This document shows, piece after piece, positions 23,408-36,350 of a DNA stretch of 64,000 nucleotides (position 1 is the stretch's first letter; each line of letters opens with the position of its first letter). The notes beneath the pieces were generated by a model. It was not told the DNA's origin. It searched no databases and saw only the letters and a list, made by a program, of their open reading frames with translations. Origin of the DNA: Fragilariopsis cylindrus CCMP1102 (taxonomy: Eukaryota; Bacillariophyta; Bacillariophyceae; Bacillariales; Bacillariaceae). Both the position numbers and the translations under genes were made by a program. The DNA is taken from positions 372,001-436,000 of the forward strand of contig FMBT01000314.1 in the NCBI GenBank assembly GCA_900095095.1. The letters are read 5' to 3'.

Positions 23408-24989
23408 ACAAATTTAGGAATGGTAGACATACTTTACGTACGTTTTATACTACTTGTTCTTGCTCTAATAGGGCGAAAGTGGATTATGGTCGGATCCATC
23501 CATCCCCCTCGTCTCCCGAGATGTATGTGTTGAAATTTTATATTGTGTTAACTTCCTGTAGAAGTTATTTATTTGAGATAAATTTAAAAAAAGATATTAT
23601 TATATACTACTTGTACACGTCTACCAAATATTGCTCCGCCATAGTTTGTTGTTGTGTTACAGTAGTTTGTGTTTCGTTAGTCATACCATTTTACCGATGG
23701 TATGATACTTCAGTTTTTGTGTACAAGATGGCGTGGTAGTAGATGCTGCGCCTCCCCTATTGGTACCAACCCCCGGTACGTTCTATTTTCCTGCGGTATT
23801 ACGGTGCTCATCATACCAGCAGCCCTATTAAAATTTTGGCTACAGAGTTTAAAAGTCAGTAGTGAAATCTTAACTACTTAAACTCTCTTTTAGAAAAAGA
23901 CACACATGATCGGATTTTTTGAAAAAAGCACGTCCAACATACCCGTTGACAATGTGTCCTCCTTAGTATAACAATAACAATAAAAATTATCGAATTACTA
24001 ATATAACGATAATAGAGACACCTGTATTAGTAGTTTATCTATTACTCTATTATTTAGTTTTTAATGCTCCTCTCTTATGCACCTCTTCCTGGCGCTTTGA
24101 AATTTGCCTGCCACCCATATACGTCCCCATAGAATTTCCCCAAATGACAAATTCAACCCAAACTTTTTGTCTTTATTAACCGTATAGATATCTATATTTC
24201 GTCGGTAAGTTTGTACTAAAAAACTGATATCCATGGAGGTTCGATTCAATACATTCCCATTATCATGATGATGTGAATAATTTTCCATTTCAATTCTTAA
24301 TAAATTTAAAAGAATTTTTTCGGAATATTATTTGAATCAAAAAATAAGTCCCGCGTGGTCAAAAAAGTCCACACGTCCAACCGGAACACGCCCAAAACAC
24401 TAGTATTTATCATTTTGTACATTATCTCTCTCTCTCTCTTTATCTCTCTCTCTTTGTGTTGGTATGAACAAATACTGCTAATTACATTGAGAGAGACTTT
24501 TTAAATCTGATAATTAAGAAGAAATAACAATGTTTTAATAGTAATAATAACATTGGAAATTGATAATGTGAATTATTAAACATTGTTGTGTGTAGAAGAA
24601 TGATTTGAAGAAAAATGCCATTCTCCCAAAAAAGGGTCTAAAGGGACCATGATATGTATGAGATATAATTTCTTTGTGGTAGCTAGCTAGGTGGTTAGTG
24701 ATGATATGGGGTGTATTTCTTTTCACCTGGCTCTAAGATACCACAAGTAAAAGATAGCAGTATTGATCCAACTCAAGAGGAGAGTATCTTGCATTGCATA
24801 CCTGTACAACACTGTATAGAATATCACTGGTGGATCCTGCGTTTTTTAGAACATTGGACTGGAAATATATGTCAGAATTTGGCTGATGAGTAAGTTGGAG
24901 GGATTTTGTTGAGTGTTTCATCCTGATGCTACTCCAGTTCTTCTTCTTCTTCTGGAAAATTTGTACTCAAGGTCAAGGAAAAAGTAATA
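23408..24989. other. Intergenic, simple repeats
   Basis: AT-rich with a TC run (about 24424-24455). A 40-bp stretch near 24276-24315 resembles 61958-61997. No supported gene. Confidence 0.4.
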
Positions 24990-27356
24990 GGTACTTGCTT
25001 CCTGTACCACTCCACTTTCTGGCATTCTAACCCATCCTAGCATGTATAAAGTCCAAATCAGATGGTATAATCTGAGCTTAATCTACATAGGGTGGATAGC
25101 TGGACCGGATTTTGGGGCGCTAGGTATGTGCTCTTTGCACTGGAAGGTGGTAAAGGATGTGATACATCCTAGGACATGGGAAAATGGCCCATTTGGGGGG
25201 GGGGGAGGGGGGTATGTGACCTAGTATACACTCAAAGGGACAAATAGTCCCAAAGTAAGCACATGGGGCTGACCATATACACCAAAGGGAATATAAACTT
25301 GGCAAGCTATGGGCAGGACCATGCTGATGTGGGCGCTAAAGGGGGAAAACCTGTTTTTGGGCCTAAATGACTTTTGGGGGGGCTTAGCACACCCTGATAC
25401 CTTCCTAACCTCCCTAGAGCCCTAAGCAATAGTTGGGCCTTGTACACATAGGTATAATGTTGAGCTCCATATAATCTTTCAAGGTTATTAGGTCTGTATT
25501 GATGGTGCATCACAGCCTTGATTACTACACGCGCGCGCACAAGTTTGGCTCTTGGAGAAATTGTGTGTTTTAATAGCGGTGGGTTTTGACCCATGACACC
25601 CCAAATATATGTATGACTACCTAAAACAATGATATGATCCAATACCTTTATGAGTTTAGGTTGATGCCTAGCTATTCTATTTGGGACTCAGTATACCTGG
25701 TATGGGTGCGGTAATAACTCAAATATTTTTGCAATGTGTGCATTTTGGGCTATTTTATGTCGTCTATTCTATTGTTCCCCACCCCACCCCACCTTCTTGG
25801 TGTATTTTGACCATATACATATATGGAAGGTATTTGGGTGTTGAAACCATGGTCTGATTCCGTTTTTTGATGTTGTGGCAGCCTATTTCTTAATGGTACT
25901 TTTGGGCATGGAAATATGACATGTTGGCCAAAATGCAATGTTTGTGTTCTGGAGGCAAGCATAAGGTAAGTATGAGGGACTATGACCCTTGGTTCATCCT
26001 CTATGGGTATAGGATGGATGACTGGGTTGTATTTTGGTGCACCATGCTGGTTCTAGAACCTAAGGAGAAGTTATTCATCTTACCATTCAAAAAGTTGTTT
26101 AATATTTCAATAACCAAACCAAACTCCACTGGAGAATTTGTGAGATAAAAATGATACCAATCAGGATCACTTCAGTCAAGTGATGATGAACCACCAGGAA
26201 TGGTAGGAGGGAAGCACAATGTTCTAGTACTGCACTATGTGGATGTTTGTGCACCTATGCTACCCATCTGATGTTGTCCTCTGTAACTAATTGTTTCAAA
26301 TGAGATATTTTGTTGTTCATTATTTCTGATCCAAAATCATGTTGTTTGTGTGCCTGCCATAATAGCAAAATAAATTTAATTCCACAACCATAAGGAGATA
26401 AAAGCAGTAGGAGGCACAGTAGTAGGAGGCACACACAATGTTCCAGTACACTATGTGGATGTTTGTGCACCCGGCCCATCTGGTATTGTTGTCTGCAATC
26501 CTTTCAAATGAGCTATTTTGTGTTCATTTCTTATCCAAAATCTCATTATTTGTGTGCCTGCCATAAAAGCAAAATAAATTTAATTCCACAACCATAGGAA
26601 CAAAAAACTTGTAGGAGGCAGACACAATGTTCTAGTACACTATGTTGATGCAAGTGCACCTGACTCATCTTGTGTTGTCCTATGGAACCCTTTCAAATGA
26701 GATATTTTGTGGTTCATTTCTTATCCAAAATCTCATTATTTGGGTGCCTACCACATTAGCAGAACGAATTTGTTTCTGCAACCACAGAAACAAAAAACTT
26801 GTAGGAGGTAGACACAATGTTCTAGTACATTATGCAGAGGCTAGTGCACCTGACTCATCTTGTGTTATCCTTTGCAACCCTTTCAAATGAGATATTTTGT
26901 GGTTCATTTTGATCCAAAATCTCATTATTTGGGTGCCTACCACATTAGCAGAACGAATTTGTTTCTGCAACCACAGGAACAAAAAATTTCAAGGAGGTAA
27001 ACATAATGTTCTAGTACATTATGCAGAGGCTAGTGCACCCGCCCCAGTAGGTGTTATCCTTTGCAACCCTTTCAAATGAGATATTTTGTGGATCATTTTG
27101 ATCAAAAATCTCATTATCTGGGTGCCTACCACATTAGCAAAACGAATTTTTTTTCTGCAGCCACAGGAACAAAAAATTTCAAGGAGGTAAACATAATGTT
27201 CTAGTACACTATGCAGAGGCTAGTGCACCCGCCCCAGTAGGTGTTATCCTTTGCAACACTTTCAAATGAGATTTGTTGTTGTGTGGTGTACGTGTACATA
27301 CATTTTAAATCCTTAAAATGTGTGCTGTGTGTGAGCCTACATTGTGAGATACCAGT
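24990..27356 (+). repeat. 2.35-kb dispersed repeat, copy 1
   Basis: Direct copy of 39149-41499, with about 85-90 percent identity by eye. Both start GGTACTTGCT and end GTGAGATACCAGT. The first half is single-copy sequence. The second half (from about 26200) is a tandem array of roughly 190-bp units containing AATGTTCTAGTACA and CCTTTCAAATGAGATATTTT. Near the end is a near-perfect hairpin (ACATTTTAA ATCC TTAAAATGT). No convincing coding capacity. No target duplication or long terminal inverted repeat found. A non-autonomous transposon, possibly Helitron-like because of the internal tandem array and 3' hairpin, is an inference only. Confidence 0.75.
26200..27290 (+). repeat. Tandem array inside repeat copy 1
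   Basis: About five to six units of roughly 190 bp. Each carries GGAACAAAAAA.TT..AGGAGG, AATGTTCTAGTACA, GTGCACC and ATCTCATTAT.TGGGTGCC. The last units are most alike, which suggests recent unit turnover at that end. Confidence 0.75.
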
Positions 27357-27500
27357 AGGCTTACAAGACTAAGGAATATAACAGTCCTCCATCCAATAGG
27401 TCAATTGTAATTTTCATAGTTTAGGTGTATATACTTGATGCTAAAGTTGTTATTATATACTACACTAACAAATACTAGTAAAAGGACAGGCTGAAAAAAA

Positions 27501-27632
27501 ATTGCGCGCCATTTTAAAAATAATGTTTGTTTAAGCATTGCATTGGTCAGGACCATGTTCTGATTGCGCGAAAATAAAAGAATTTATCGCACAATCAACA
27601 ATAAGAGATGCAAAATATTTTATTATTGCGCG
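27501..27632. promoter_or_regulatory. Three ATTGCGCG boxes at exact 62-bp spacing
   Basis: ATTGCGCG occurs at 27501, 27563 and 27625, 62 bp apart each time, while the sequence between is not repeated. The middle copy extends to GCGCGAAAA, the reverse of an E2F-type TTTTCGCGC site. They lie 290-420 bp upstream of the DNA-repair helicase start. A regulatory role, perhaps for S-phase expression, is inference. Confidence 0.4.
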
Positions 27633-27918
27633 ATCGTAAGATGGTCCAGTTCTTGACGCTGCTTTCTTCCTTAGTCGTTTTGTGTTGATGATGTGTTGCT
27701 TTTTTTGTGTGGATGATTCTTGGCTACTGTAACGACAAAAACCCAACCAAAAGGAGAAGTGAAGTGAAAAGAGAAGGGAACCCTAACATTAGAGTTCATC
27801 GTACATATCTTCCATCTTCCATCTCAAGTCAAATACGGTAGTGAAAGTGAAAAAGCAAAGCATAGTGAAAGAAAGGAATTGAGCAGAAGTTGTGCAAAAG
27901 CAAAGTAAAAGTAAAAGC

Positions 27919-30900
27919 ATGACGACAACAAGAACAAGATCGGCATCGAAACCCAGCGACAAGGCGAATAATAATGAACAGCAACATCAGCAACACGCAT
28001 CATCATCATCAACGTCCTTACCATCATCATCACGTAAAAGACAATTGGAAGAAGATAATCAAGGAGATCAAGATAATAATGGCAGTAGCACTGCTGCTGC
28101 TGCTGCTGCTAACATTGGTACTAAAACCGATTGGAATGCTATGTCTATGTACAAGAAGGTGGCTTTAGAAAGAAATTCCGATTCAAGAATAATTGATAAA
28201 GAAAATAATGTCAATAATGCTGTTGCTGCTACTAAAGAGATAATAATAATAAATACTACTACTACTACTGCTGTTGCTGCTACTGCTGTGGGTATTGCAA
28301 ATGTCGAAAACGACGACGACGACAACAACAACAATGACATCAGCGATGATATTGTTGATGATGATTCGATTTATTCATTCGATTCATTGCCATCATCACC
28401 TCCTCCTCGTAAAAAGGCGGCTGTCACCAATGATGAAGAATTTATCACATCATCTTCTTCTTCTACTCCTCTTCCATCAGCACCATTGCCAGAAATGATA
28501 ACACGACATATAACAACTCCCGCCATAATCACCACAACAACGGCGTTAACACCTTCTATCGCAACTCCTACCCCTCCTGCTGCTACTGCGGATGGGACTA
28601 TTGCTGCTGTTGCTGCCGTTGCTACTGTTACAACAACACCTGCAGCGGCTGCTACTACTAATCTTGCTGCTGCTGTTTCTGCAGTCAATACATCATCTCC
28701 TACTACGAATCATAATAATCATAATCATCCTACTTCTTCCTGTATGATCGATTTAACGTCACCTGAAACTGTTTCCAATAATATTCACTACCTGAGGATC
28801 CAGAAGTTTCTATAGTTGATCCCACCTCCCACCGCCACTACCATCCAACGACAATAATATGGACATTGACAATAATAACCATGATGGCAGTAATAAAAAC
28901 AAGGCAGAGGACGATGACGACGATGATATTAAAGTTATGTCATCCACAACAATTAATCCGAATATAGCATATCCACATATACGTCCATTATGTGGTGTTT
29001 ATAGCTTTGATGGCGGCAGCGGTGATGATAAAGGAACAGAAGATAGTAATAAAGTAAAGTTTTGTGAAAATGTTATTGTGTTGTTTGTGATATACCTGCA
29101 AAGGATTGTACACAATGGAATGATCATTCTATAATAGAAACGAGGAGTAAATCGGCTGATGGTGGGGGAAGAAGATGAAATTTTATTAGAATCACCAACA
29201 ACAACAAGAAGAAATTCTACTCTTCGTAGTAGTAGTAGTAGCCATCATGGTCGTGATTTATTCCCTAATGTACAAGATCCTATTGAATTTAGAAGGAGTT
29301 AGAATCTATGTTTGGTGCAGGTCATGATGATGCATTTTTTGAAAACATAATTAGTGGACGACAGCGACGAATACATGAAGGATTAGAACGTGACAATAGC
29401 AACAGAAGAATAATAGTGGCAATAATGGTAACAGTGATCCTAATAATAGATATATAGAAGCATCTAAATTGCGTATAGTAGACGTTCTGGCAAAAAAATT
29501 ACATACAGTTCTACATTTTTCGGAAGGTGGTCGAATACCATCAGAAGAAGATAACGATGCTGATATTATTCAAGCTAAGAGCGAACAACAAAAGATAATA
29601 AGAAACAATCTGTAACGACGATAATAAAAAAGAATAGAATGGAAGGTGATATAGCACAATTAGGATTGCATTCGTCGTTTTTTGTGGAAGGTGTAAAAAT
29701 TGGTTGGCCATTCCCTGCAATTATGTTACCTCAAAGACAAATGGCAATACATATCATTAAGGGATTGAAAAGGAAATTACATGTTGTATTAGAATCACCA
29801 ACAGGTACAGGGAAATCGGTTGCTATTTTATGTAGTGTATTAGCTTGGCAACGATATCATGCACAAAATTTCCGAATGGTGATCACGATGACTATGATGC
29901 TATTGATGTTGACAATGAAAACGGTGATGAAAGCAGTAGGACGAGAGCAGGTCCTAAGATTATCTATTGTTCTCGTACACATTCACAAGTAACACAAATG
30001 GTTGCAAGTTTAAAAAAGACACCGTATCGTCCTAAAATGACTGTTTTAGGTAGTAGAGATAGAATGTGTATACATAAACAACTTACTGGTAAAAATAAGA
30101 AGAAGAATAAAACACCGATTAATATTGCATGTCAAAGCCGTAAAAGTAATACAGAGTCAGAACGTAAACGCCGATTACAAGATAAAATTGCAATCCCGCC
30201 ATACGATGATGATTCACCTACAGCACCAGAGGAGAATCGGAATGGTGATGATCGTGGTGAAAGCAGTATATACGTCCCTGGCGATGGAAATGGCGATGGT
30301 GATGAAAATGAAGATGGTCAACGGGCACCAAGGCAACCACCAGCAACGTGCCCACATTATCGTCAACTACATCGGAACGGACGACTAGAATGATAGCTAA
30401 ACAATTTGTTGGTGCTAATCCTCTTGAGAGAAATTCGTCATCATGTGGATGCGGTTCCGCTGACGGAGCTGGTATTGGAGGAGAAGAATCTGCATTCGGT
30501 GTACACGATTTGGAAGACTTGGTACGGTTTGGAAAAAATCCACACAAAGAACATAATATTGCTATATATCGTGGTGAGGATGGTAAATTTGGATTTACGG
30601 TTAGCGACAACACTACCATCACCAATGATGGTAATACTTCTCCAAATATTATTGCAAAAGGTTGTCATGTTGGTTCATTGAAAGAAGGTGGTGCAGCTAC
30701 ATATGAGTCAAGATTACAAATTGGTGATAAATTACTACAAATCAATGGGAAGGATGCCCGATCATGGAACAAAGAACGTGTATTCGAAACATTGAAGTAT
30801 ATGCCAAAAGATGACCCTGCTCGATTAACTGTACTCCGTGCCAATGCCGATACAAGTCCCGAGGATGAATTACTTGATTCGTTGATGATGACGAACGATG

Positions 30901-33598
30901 AGGATGGTGATGGACCGGAAGAACCCTACTCGGAACATTCCGTCTGTCCGTATTATCTTTCTCGTGCCATCCAACAACATGCCGAGTTAACTTTTGCTCC
31001 CTATAATTATATTTTAGATCCAAACATACGCAAGGCTATGAATATAAGCTTAAAAAATGCCGTTGTCATCCTTGATGAGGCACACAATGTCGAATCGACA
31101 TTATGTGAAAGTGGTTCCGGCAAATATGGCGAATTTGATCTATATTCTTTATCAATTGCGTTAACGAGTTATTCACGTCGTAGTGAAAAGACGGGAAATG
31201 TCACTTTGATAACAAGAGGAATAGATGTCGATACAGCCAAGGTTGCACACGATTTGTTACTGTTTGTGGAAAGGATAATTTTTCATTTACAAAAAGAAAA
31301 GACAAGATTCGAAAACGGTTCAGGACGGCAAAAATTGGAAAGAGACTACAGGAAATTTCATAACACCCCAGACGATCATGGAGAAGAAATTTCCTACGAT
31401 GGTCCAACGGGGTGGGGTCTTAGAGGCAAACCTGTTGGATGCAGTACATTTCTTGAAAGACTGGGTATTACGAAGGATGAATGCGCGAATCTACTCGAAC
31501 TTGCACAAAGTATGGAACAGGAGATGTTTGGTGGTAAACAAGATGGTCAAGTTGAAGTAACTGGACAAGGTGATTCCTCCAACGTTTTGACAATATTGAC
31601 TGAGCTGTTGTCGAAATTGATGACTGGTAGTTTTTAAGACTATTTGCACTTTTCACACTCTTCGACGTGGATACGACGTGCCATCAAATTGTCCCTAATT
31701 AAAATATGAAATGATTTTTATTTTATTGTACGCAATCTTTTATTTCGCCTCTTTTTTCTTCTTCTTTCCTTTTCCCACAGCGGTCGAACATCCGGAACAT
31801 TTTTACATTGCTTGCGTCGCACAAGGTAGGACTAAGAACGTGTGCTGTCTACTGCCGTCAAAGTCTGTTATTTTTTCTCAAGCTCTTCATCACCGCGTAT
31901 CACAACTAACATGAATCGTTTTTCATTTTTCGTCTTGTTTCCTCACCATCCTCTTCGATACAATTTTCTCTATCAGCCAATGGGAATTTAGACCATGCAT
32001 TTAATATTGGCGAGGAAGACAATGGTGCAAGATCTAGACGTTGGAAGAAAAAACCTCGTAAACTTCCATTGATAAGTCCCCGAACTCCCAACTCACCGAA
32101 TGCTTTTCTTCCTGCTTGCCAACACGTTGGGTGTCTCTCTGCCGGAATGATCGAGCTTGGTGATGGAGTCAGCCACGGGGACTACTGCAACGGAGATACA
32201 CCACCATGGGAATGCCATTTGGTGCTAAAGCTGCTATCACCGGGCCTCTTACTGAGAGAAATTTCAGATGAGTGTCGTACTGTTATATTGGCTAGTGGCT
32301 CTCTTGCTCCTATACCAAGTCTATGTGCCGAGTTGAATCTATTTGGAAAAGAGTCATCATCGTCATCGTCACAGGCGTCGTCTCAATGCCCCAAAAGCAG
32401 TACTTGTAGTGGCAAAAAACTCTCATATTCTTCGTCACAGCCAGCATCCTTGTCTCAAACTCCGGTGAATGCCAACAGCAAAATAGAGAAGAAGTTTGTT
32501 GATAGACTTCAAACAACACCTAAACCATTAGAAGCCAATCACGTTGTGAACCTACAAAAGCAACTACTTGCTGTAAGTATTGGCAATTTTCCGGATGGAG
32601 AGAAATTGACAGTGAAGTATGATAATTACAAGAACCCTTCTTTCTTTCCAAAGTTGGGATATGCTATTTCTTCTGTTATTGAAAGCATACCTCAAGGTGG
32701 TTGTTTAATATTCTTTCCATCCTATTCATTTCTTAATAAGTGTATTACGTGTTGGAATCCTATCGGTCCGGAACGATATTCAAGATTTACTGAAACCGCT
32801 CCCGACGTTTGGACTCGATTGCTTCGAAGCAAAGGAAAGCTGATCGTTGAACCAACAAAGAGCCAAGAAGAATTCGAATTGGCACGAGATGAATACAAGA
32901 ATACAATTAAAGAGACTGGAAGTTGTATTTTGCTTGCGGTATTTCGTGGGAAAATGTCCGAGGGGATAAGTTTTAATGACGACAATGCTCGGGCTGTGTT
33001 GTGTATCGGCATGCCGTATCCTAACTGGCACGACCGTGGCGTCAAAGCCAAACAGGCTTACAATGACGAACAACGGAAATTACGAAAGAAAACTTGTCTT
33101 CTTCCTGGATCGGAATTTTACTCGCAACAAGCCCACCGAGCGATAGCCCAAGCGCTTGGACGGTGTATCCGACACGGTGCTGATTACGGAACGGTCGTGT
33201 TGATGGATTCTCGTCATTGTGATGATGGATCACCTATTTTGAATCAAGATGGTATTTGTAGTGCTCATAGGAATCTTCCAAAATGGATGCGAGGTTCTGT
33301 GCGGACATTATCAATGCGTCCCAATTTCGGTGTTGGTAATGCACCAATTTTAGGTGCCTACGGTGGTCTACGAAGAGAAATGAGCCAATTTTTTGTCCAA
33401 GCTCCGGTTGCTGCACAAGCGGTTTTAGATAAATGGAAGATCGATTTGAAAAACATAAAAGAAAAGTCAACGGCATCACAAGGACAACACGTCTTTAATA
33501 GAAAAACAGGTGCATGGACTACCTCAACGCCGAACACACAAAATTCTAACGATGAGGACAAGAAACCAGTTTTAAAAAAGGGGGAGATACAGATATGA
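27919..33598 (+). CDS. FANCJ: FANCJ/BRIP1-type DNA helicase with inserted PDZ domain
   Basis: XPD-like superfamily 2 Fe-S helicase, a nuclear DNA-repair enzyme that unwinds 5'->3'. After a long low-complexity Ser/Asn/Ala N-terminus come Walker A (ESPTGTGKS, 29790), motif Ia ([11 protein letters not shown]), Fe-S cysteines (MCIHKQL, ATCPHY, VCPYY), [17 protein letters not shown] ([11 protein letters not shown], 31060), [31 protein letters not shown] and motif VI ([14 protein letters not shown]). The last motifs match FANCJ better than RTEL1. A PDZ domain (30555-30845: [22 protein letters not shown]) lies between VRFGK and CPYY. Introns 31627-31780 and 31826-31976 are well supported and leave a 45-bp exon. 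About nine frame changes occur between 28790 and 30400, nearly all equal to one lost base; the catalytic motifs are intact. ATG 27919 is the first in frame. Confidence 0.85.
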
Positions 33599-33695
33599 GA
33601 ATTTTTATCTTATTTTGAATAGTATAATCATTGTTAATTATCACCATTGTTATCTTTATATATACACTTGTACTATATGGCATTCACCCTCAATT

Positions 33696-35067
33696 TTAAG
33701 TACCGCCGCCGCCGCCGTCCTTCTTATCCTTTCTTTTTCGCTTTTTCGGATTTGTAATTTTTGTCACAATTGTCTCGGTGCTGCCTACATCATTGTTATT
33801 GGTGCTGTCATCATCATTGTTATCGAATGCAACCACAGCCACCGTTGGAGATAGTAGTCTTTGTAAAACATTAGGTTCTCTCCGTATCAAATAATATACA
33901 CAGTCTAAATGAATATCTTCGTCCATAGCTGCCGTTATTAATGCCTCCACAATATGTAATGGTGTACAGTCTGAATAACGTGTTAGAGTATCTTCTATGC
34001 CCATCATCACTTGTTCGTGTCCAAATTGTTTACAAGCACGTTGGAATGATGTATTCATATAGGAAAAATGCTTTATTTGGAATAGAAGATTGATTCCTTT
34101 CTTATGAGGAAAGTATTTAATTCCAGCATCAAATACCGATAGGAACGCTTGAAATGATTTGTAAAACGATACGGAATGGAGTGGAACGGAATCATTTTTA
34201 CATGGCATTAATGCGGTCGGATCCCAATCGACTAAAAATCGAAATCGCCTTTCTGCAAAACAAAAAGAATTATGTTGCGCACATAATTGGTTCAATAGAC
34301 GATACTTGTGAATGTCTTCTTTCTTTAGAAGACCCATTTTTCTTAATCGTATCAAAACCTGTAAAAATATATTCTCATTATATTCGTGTTCTTCCCGATC
34401 ACCTACTTTGATTGTGTCAGTACACATGAGGTCCTGCAGAACATTTCCATTGCACGAATCTTGACATAACAATCCTCCACGATATTGTTCCTCAAACAGC
34501 CCAGTTCTATTGCTACTTTAGCAAAGACAGGGATGAATGATACAGCCTTCGCGTTGCACCTAGAAAAATTATTAGATCGTACGCATGCGATTAGTTGGAA
34601 TGGATAGAAACCTTCGACGACATCCTCCTCAAGTTCGCCGTGTTCGTTGTAGCAATCCCATACAATTTCTTTTCTTCTTGTTAGAACTTCCGGAAAGAAC
34701 CTAACAGTAGTTTCAACTTCAGCTTCTGTATCACGATTACTATCTAAACCTTTATAATCCTCGGTACCAACCTTGAGGTCACAAATCATAGCATGAATAT
34801 CATTTACAATTTTATCTAGGAATTCTTCTGTTAATATATCAATTTTATTTCTGGTACGGAACGAATATGTTTCTTGCCGTTCAAGGACCGACATTAATCT
34901 TAGTCGTCTCGTCGTCCTCCGTGCATTATTGCCATCATCATCCTCATTCTCATATCCTCATCAACGGCTTGTACGTGCTGATGTACTTGTTGTTCTCACT
35001 GGCGCTTGCTGCTGCTGCTGCTGCTGCTCTCATCATCATCTTCGTTCACAATATTGTTGTCATCCAT
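33696..35067 (-). CDS. Ankyrin-like diatom multigene-family protein, frame-broken
   Basis: Reverse-strand gene resembling a large family of repeat proteins I associate with pennate diatoms. Typical pieces are FYPFQLIACVRSNNFSRCN, VSFIPVFAKVAIELG, GLLCQDSCNGNVLQDLM, LQVLIRLRKMGLLKKEDI, RRFRFLVDWDPTALM, CTPLHIVEALITAA and HLDCVYYLIRREPNVLQ. The TPLH and PLHSVS pieces suggest degenerate ankyrin-like helices. The C-terminus is basic (KKRKRKDKKD), possibly a nuclear signal. One frame change near 34480 equals one missing base. The N-terminus (acidic, serine run, putative ATG 35067) is also in another frame, so the start is uncertain. Function unknown. Its 3' end lies about 100 bp from the convergent helicase gene. 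Confidence 0.6.
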
Positions 35068-35439
35068 GATGGCTGCTGCTTTCTGATATCTTCGACGTCG
35101 TTGTCTGCTTTCTTCTTCTTTCTTTTGTGTGTGTGTTGTCCTTTAAAACTCTGTTGCGGTAGATTTCCAAATTTTGGTAAATACTATTCTGTGTGACCGC
35201 AATACTCGGCCATTTTGAAGATTTTGGAAGTTCTTTTTTCTATTTTTGGTTACTTTTGGAGGGTGGCTACTATTCGCATAGGAGGTTGGAAGCAGCCCTT
35301 TTTGTGATTGAAATTATTGTCATCGCGTTTGACACGTGACGTCACAAACATACGAACTGTTCTCGTCTGTAACAAAACGAAACTACAGTAGAATCACAGT
35401 AACAAAATGGACTAGTTTGATTCAAACATGATGGGGGTT
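35068..35439. other. Intergenic, no feature recognised
   Basis: Probable promoter side of the ankyrin-like gene, ending at the hAT-type insertion. It includes TGACACGTGACGTCAC-like sequence near 35330-35345 that could bind bZIP proteins, but this is speculative. Confidence 0.3.
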
Positions 35440-35447
35440 GGTTTCGC

Positions 35448-36350
35448 CAGGGGTAATAATATACGGGGTGCGTCACTGCGCGATTTCGATTGAAGCTACC
35501 TCATTTATGTTTGACTTCCTGTACAGCTCTGACCCCCTAAACTTGATTGGTGCACTTACCTCGGGTGACGGTACCAAACATTGGTCTCCATTCACGTCTA
35601 TCTTGACGGCTCGTTTTGGGTGGATTAAAACACGGGCAGGATATTTTTTATAATAATTTTGTTACGACATTATTTAGTTTTTTCAGGACATGATTTAGTT
35701 TTCCCCGTTATTTTTTAACAAAAAACATACTTTAAGAGCATATATTTTCCCTTATTTGGTTGCATTTGCCATGTCCCAGGGTTCGAATTCGTCGCGGTTC
35801 TACTAGTAATAATTTCATCGATGATTACAAAGCCCACAAAATTCAGAATCATGCCTATATGTATAGGGTAGGGGGTTGCCGAACAAAACTGAAATTTTGA
35901 TTACTTTTATACAGTACAAACTCAGAATGTACAAACTCAGAATGTGTTGCCTGCAAAAATTGAAACTTTGATTTCTTTACTAGTATATCATATTTAAAAC
36001 AGATCTATATGTATTATTGTTATTATTTTTATAGTAGATAAATTAGTGTTTTTGAGGTGTAATATTTTTCTAAATTTATGATAGTTAGCCATGAATGGAG
36101 GATTTTTTCAGAACCGGCATAGGAATACGGTCTAGAAAAGTGTTTTGAATTTTTTTATTTTATATTTTTTTTGTATGTTATATGTGGTCCAAAATGGTAT
36201 AGTTAACTAGTGTTATCTAGTTAAAAAAATTCTTAAAATATGGATTTTGGGAAAATTTCCTTATTTGGGTACAGGGTAGTGATTTTGTTTGGTGCGACGA
36301 ATTTAACGCGTCGCGCGGATCGTGACGCACCCCGTATATTATTACCCCTG
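35448..36350. mobile_element. hAT-type MITE
   Basis: A 903-bp element with perfect 29-bp terminal inverted repeats (35448-35476 and 36322-36350) beginning CAGGGGTAATAATATACGGG. It is flanked by an exact 8-bp target duplication, GGTTTCGC (35440-35447 and 36351-36358). CAGGG-type ends with 8-bp duplications are the hallmark of hAT transposons. The interior is AT-rich with no transposase, so the copy is non-autonomous and needs an enzyme supplied elsewhere. The intact target duplication and inverted repeats point to a fairly recent insertion. Confidence 0.92.

Noticed and set aside
25921-26148. Similar short frames in both 2.35-kb repeat copies (MLAKMQCLCSGGKHKVSMRD)
   Set aside because: Similarity follows from DNA identity of the repeat; no domain, and no sign that changes between copies spare the protein.
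24990-27356. Terminal inverted repeats for the 2.35-kb repeat
   Set aside because: Only GGTA at the left matches the reverse of TACC at the right; too short to support a TIR class.
34395-34448. Small in-frame intron in the ankyrin-like gene (GTAGGT...TTACAG)
   Set aside because: The segment reads through in frame and its coding sequence (ENIFLQVLIRL) fits the family, so it is kept as exon.
35438-35653. Short forward frame inside the hAT-type element
   Set aside because: Begins in the terminal inverted repeat, has no transposase similarity.
35770-35815. GGTTCGAATTCG resembling a tRNA T-loop
   Set aside because: No acceptor stem or D-arm around it; lies within the hAT-type element.
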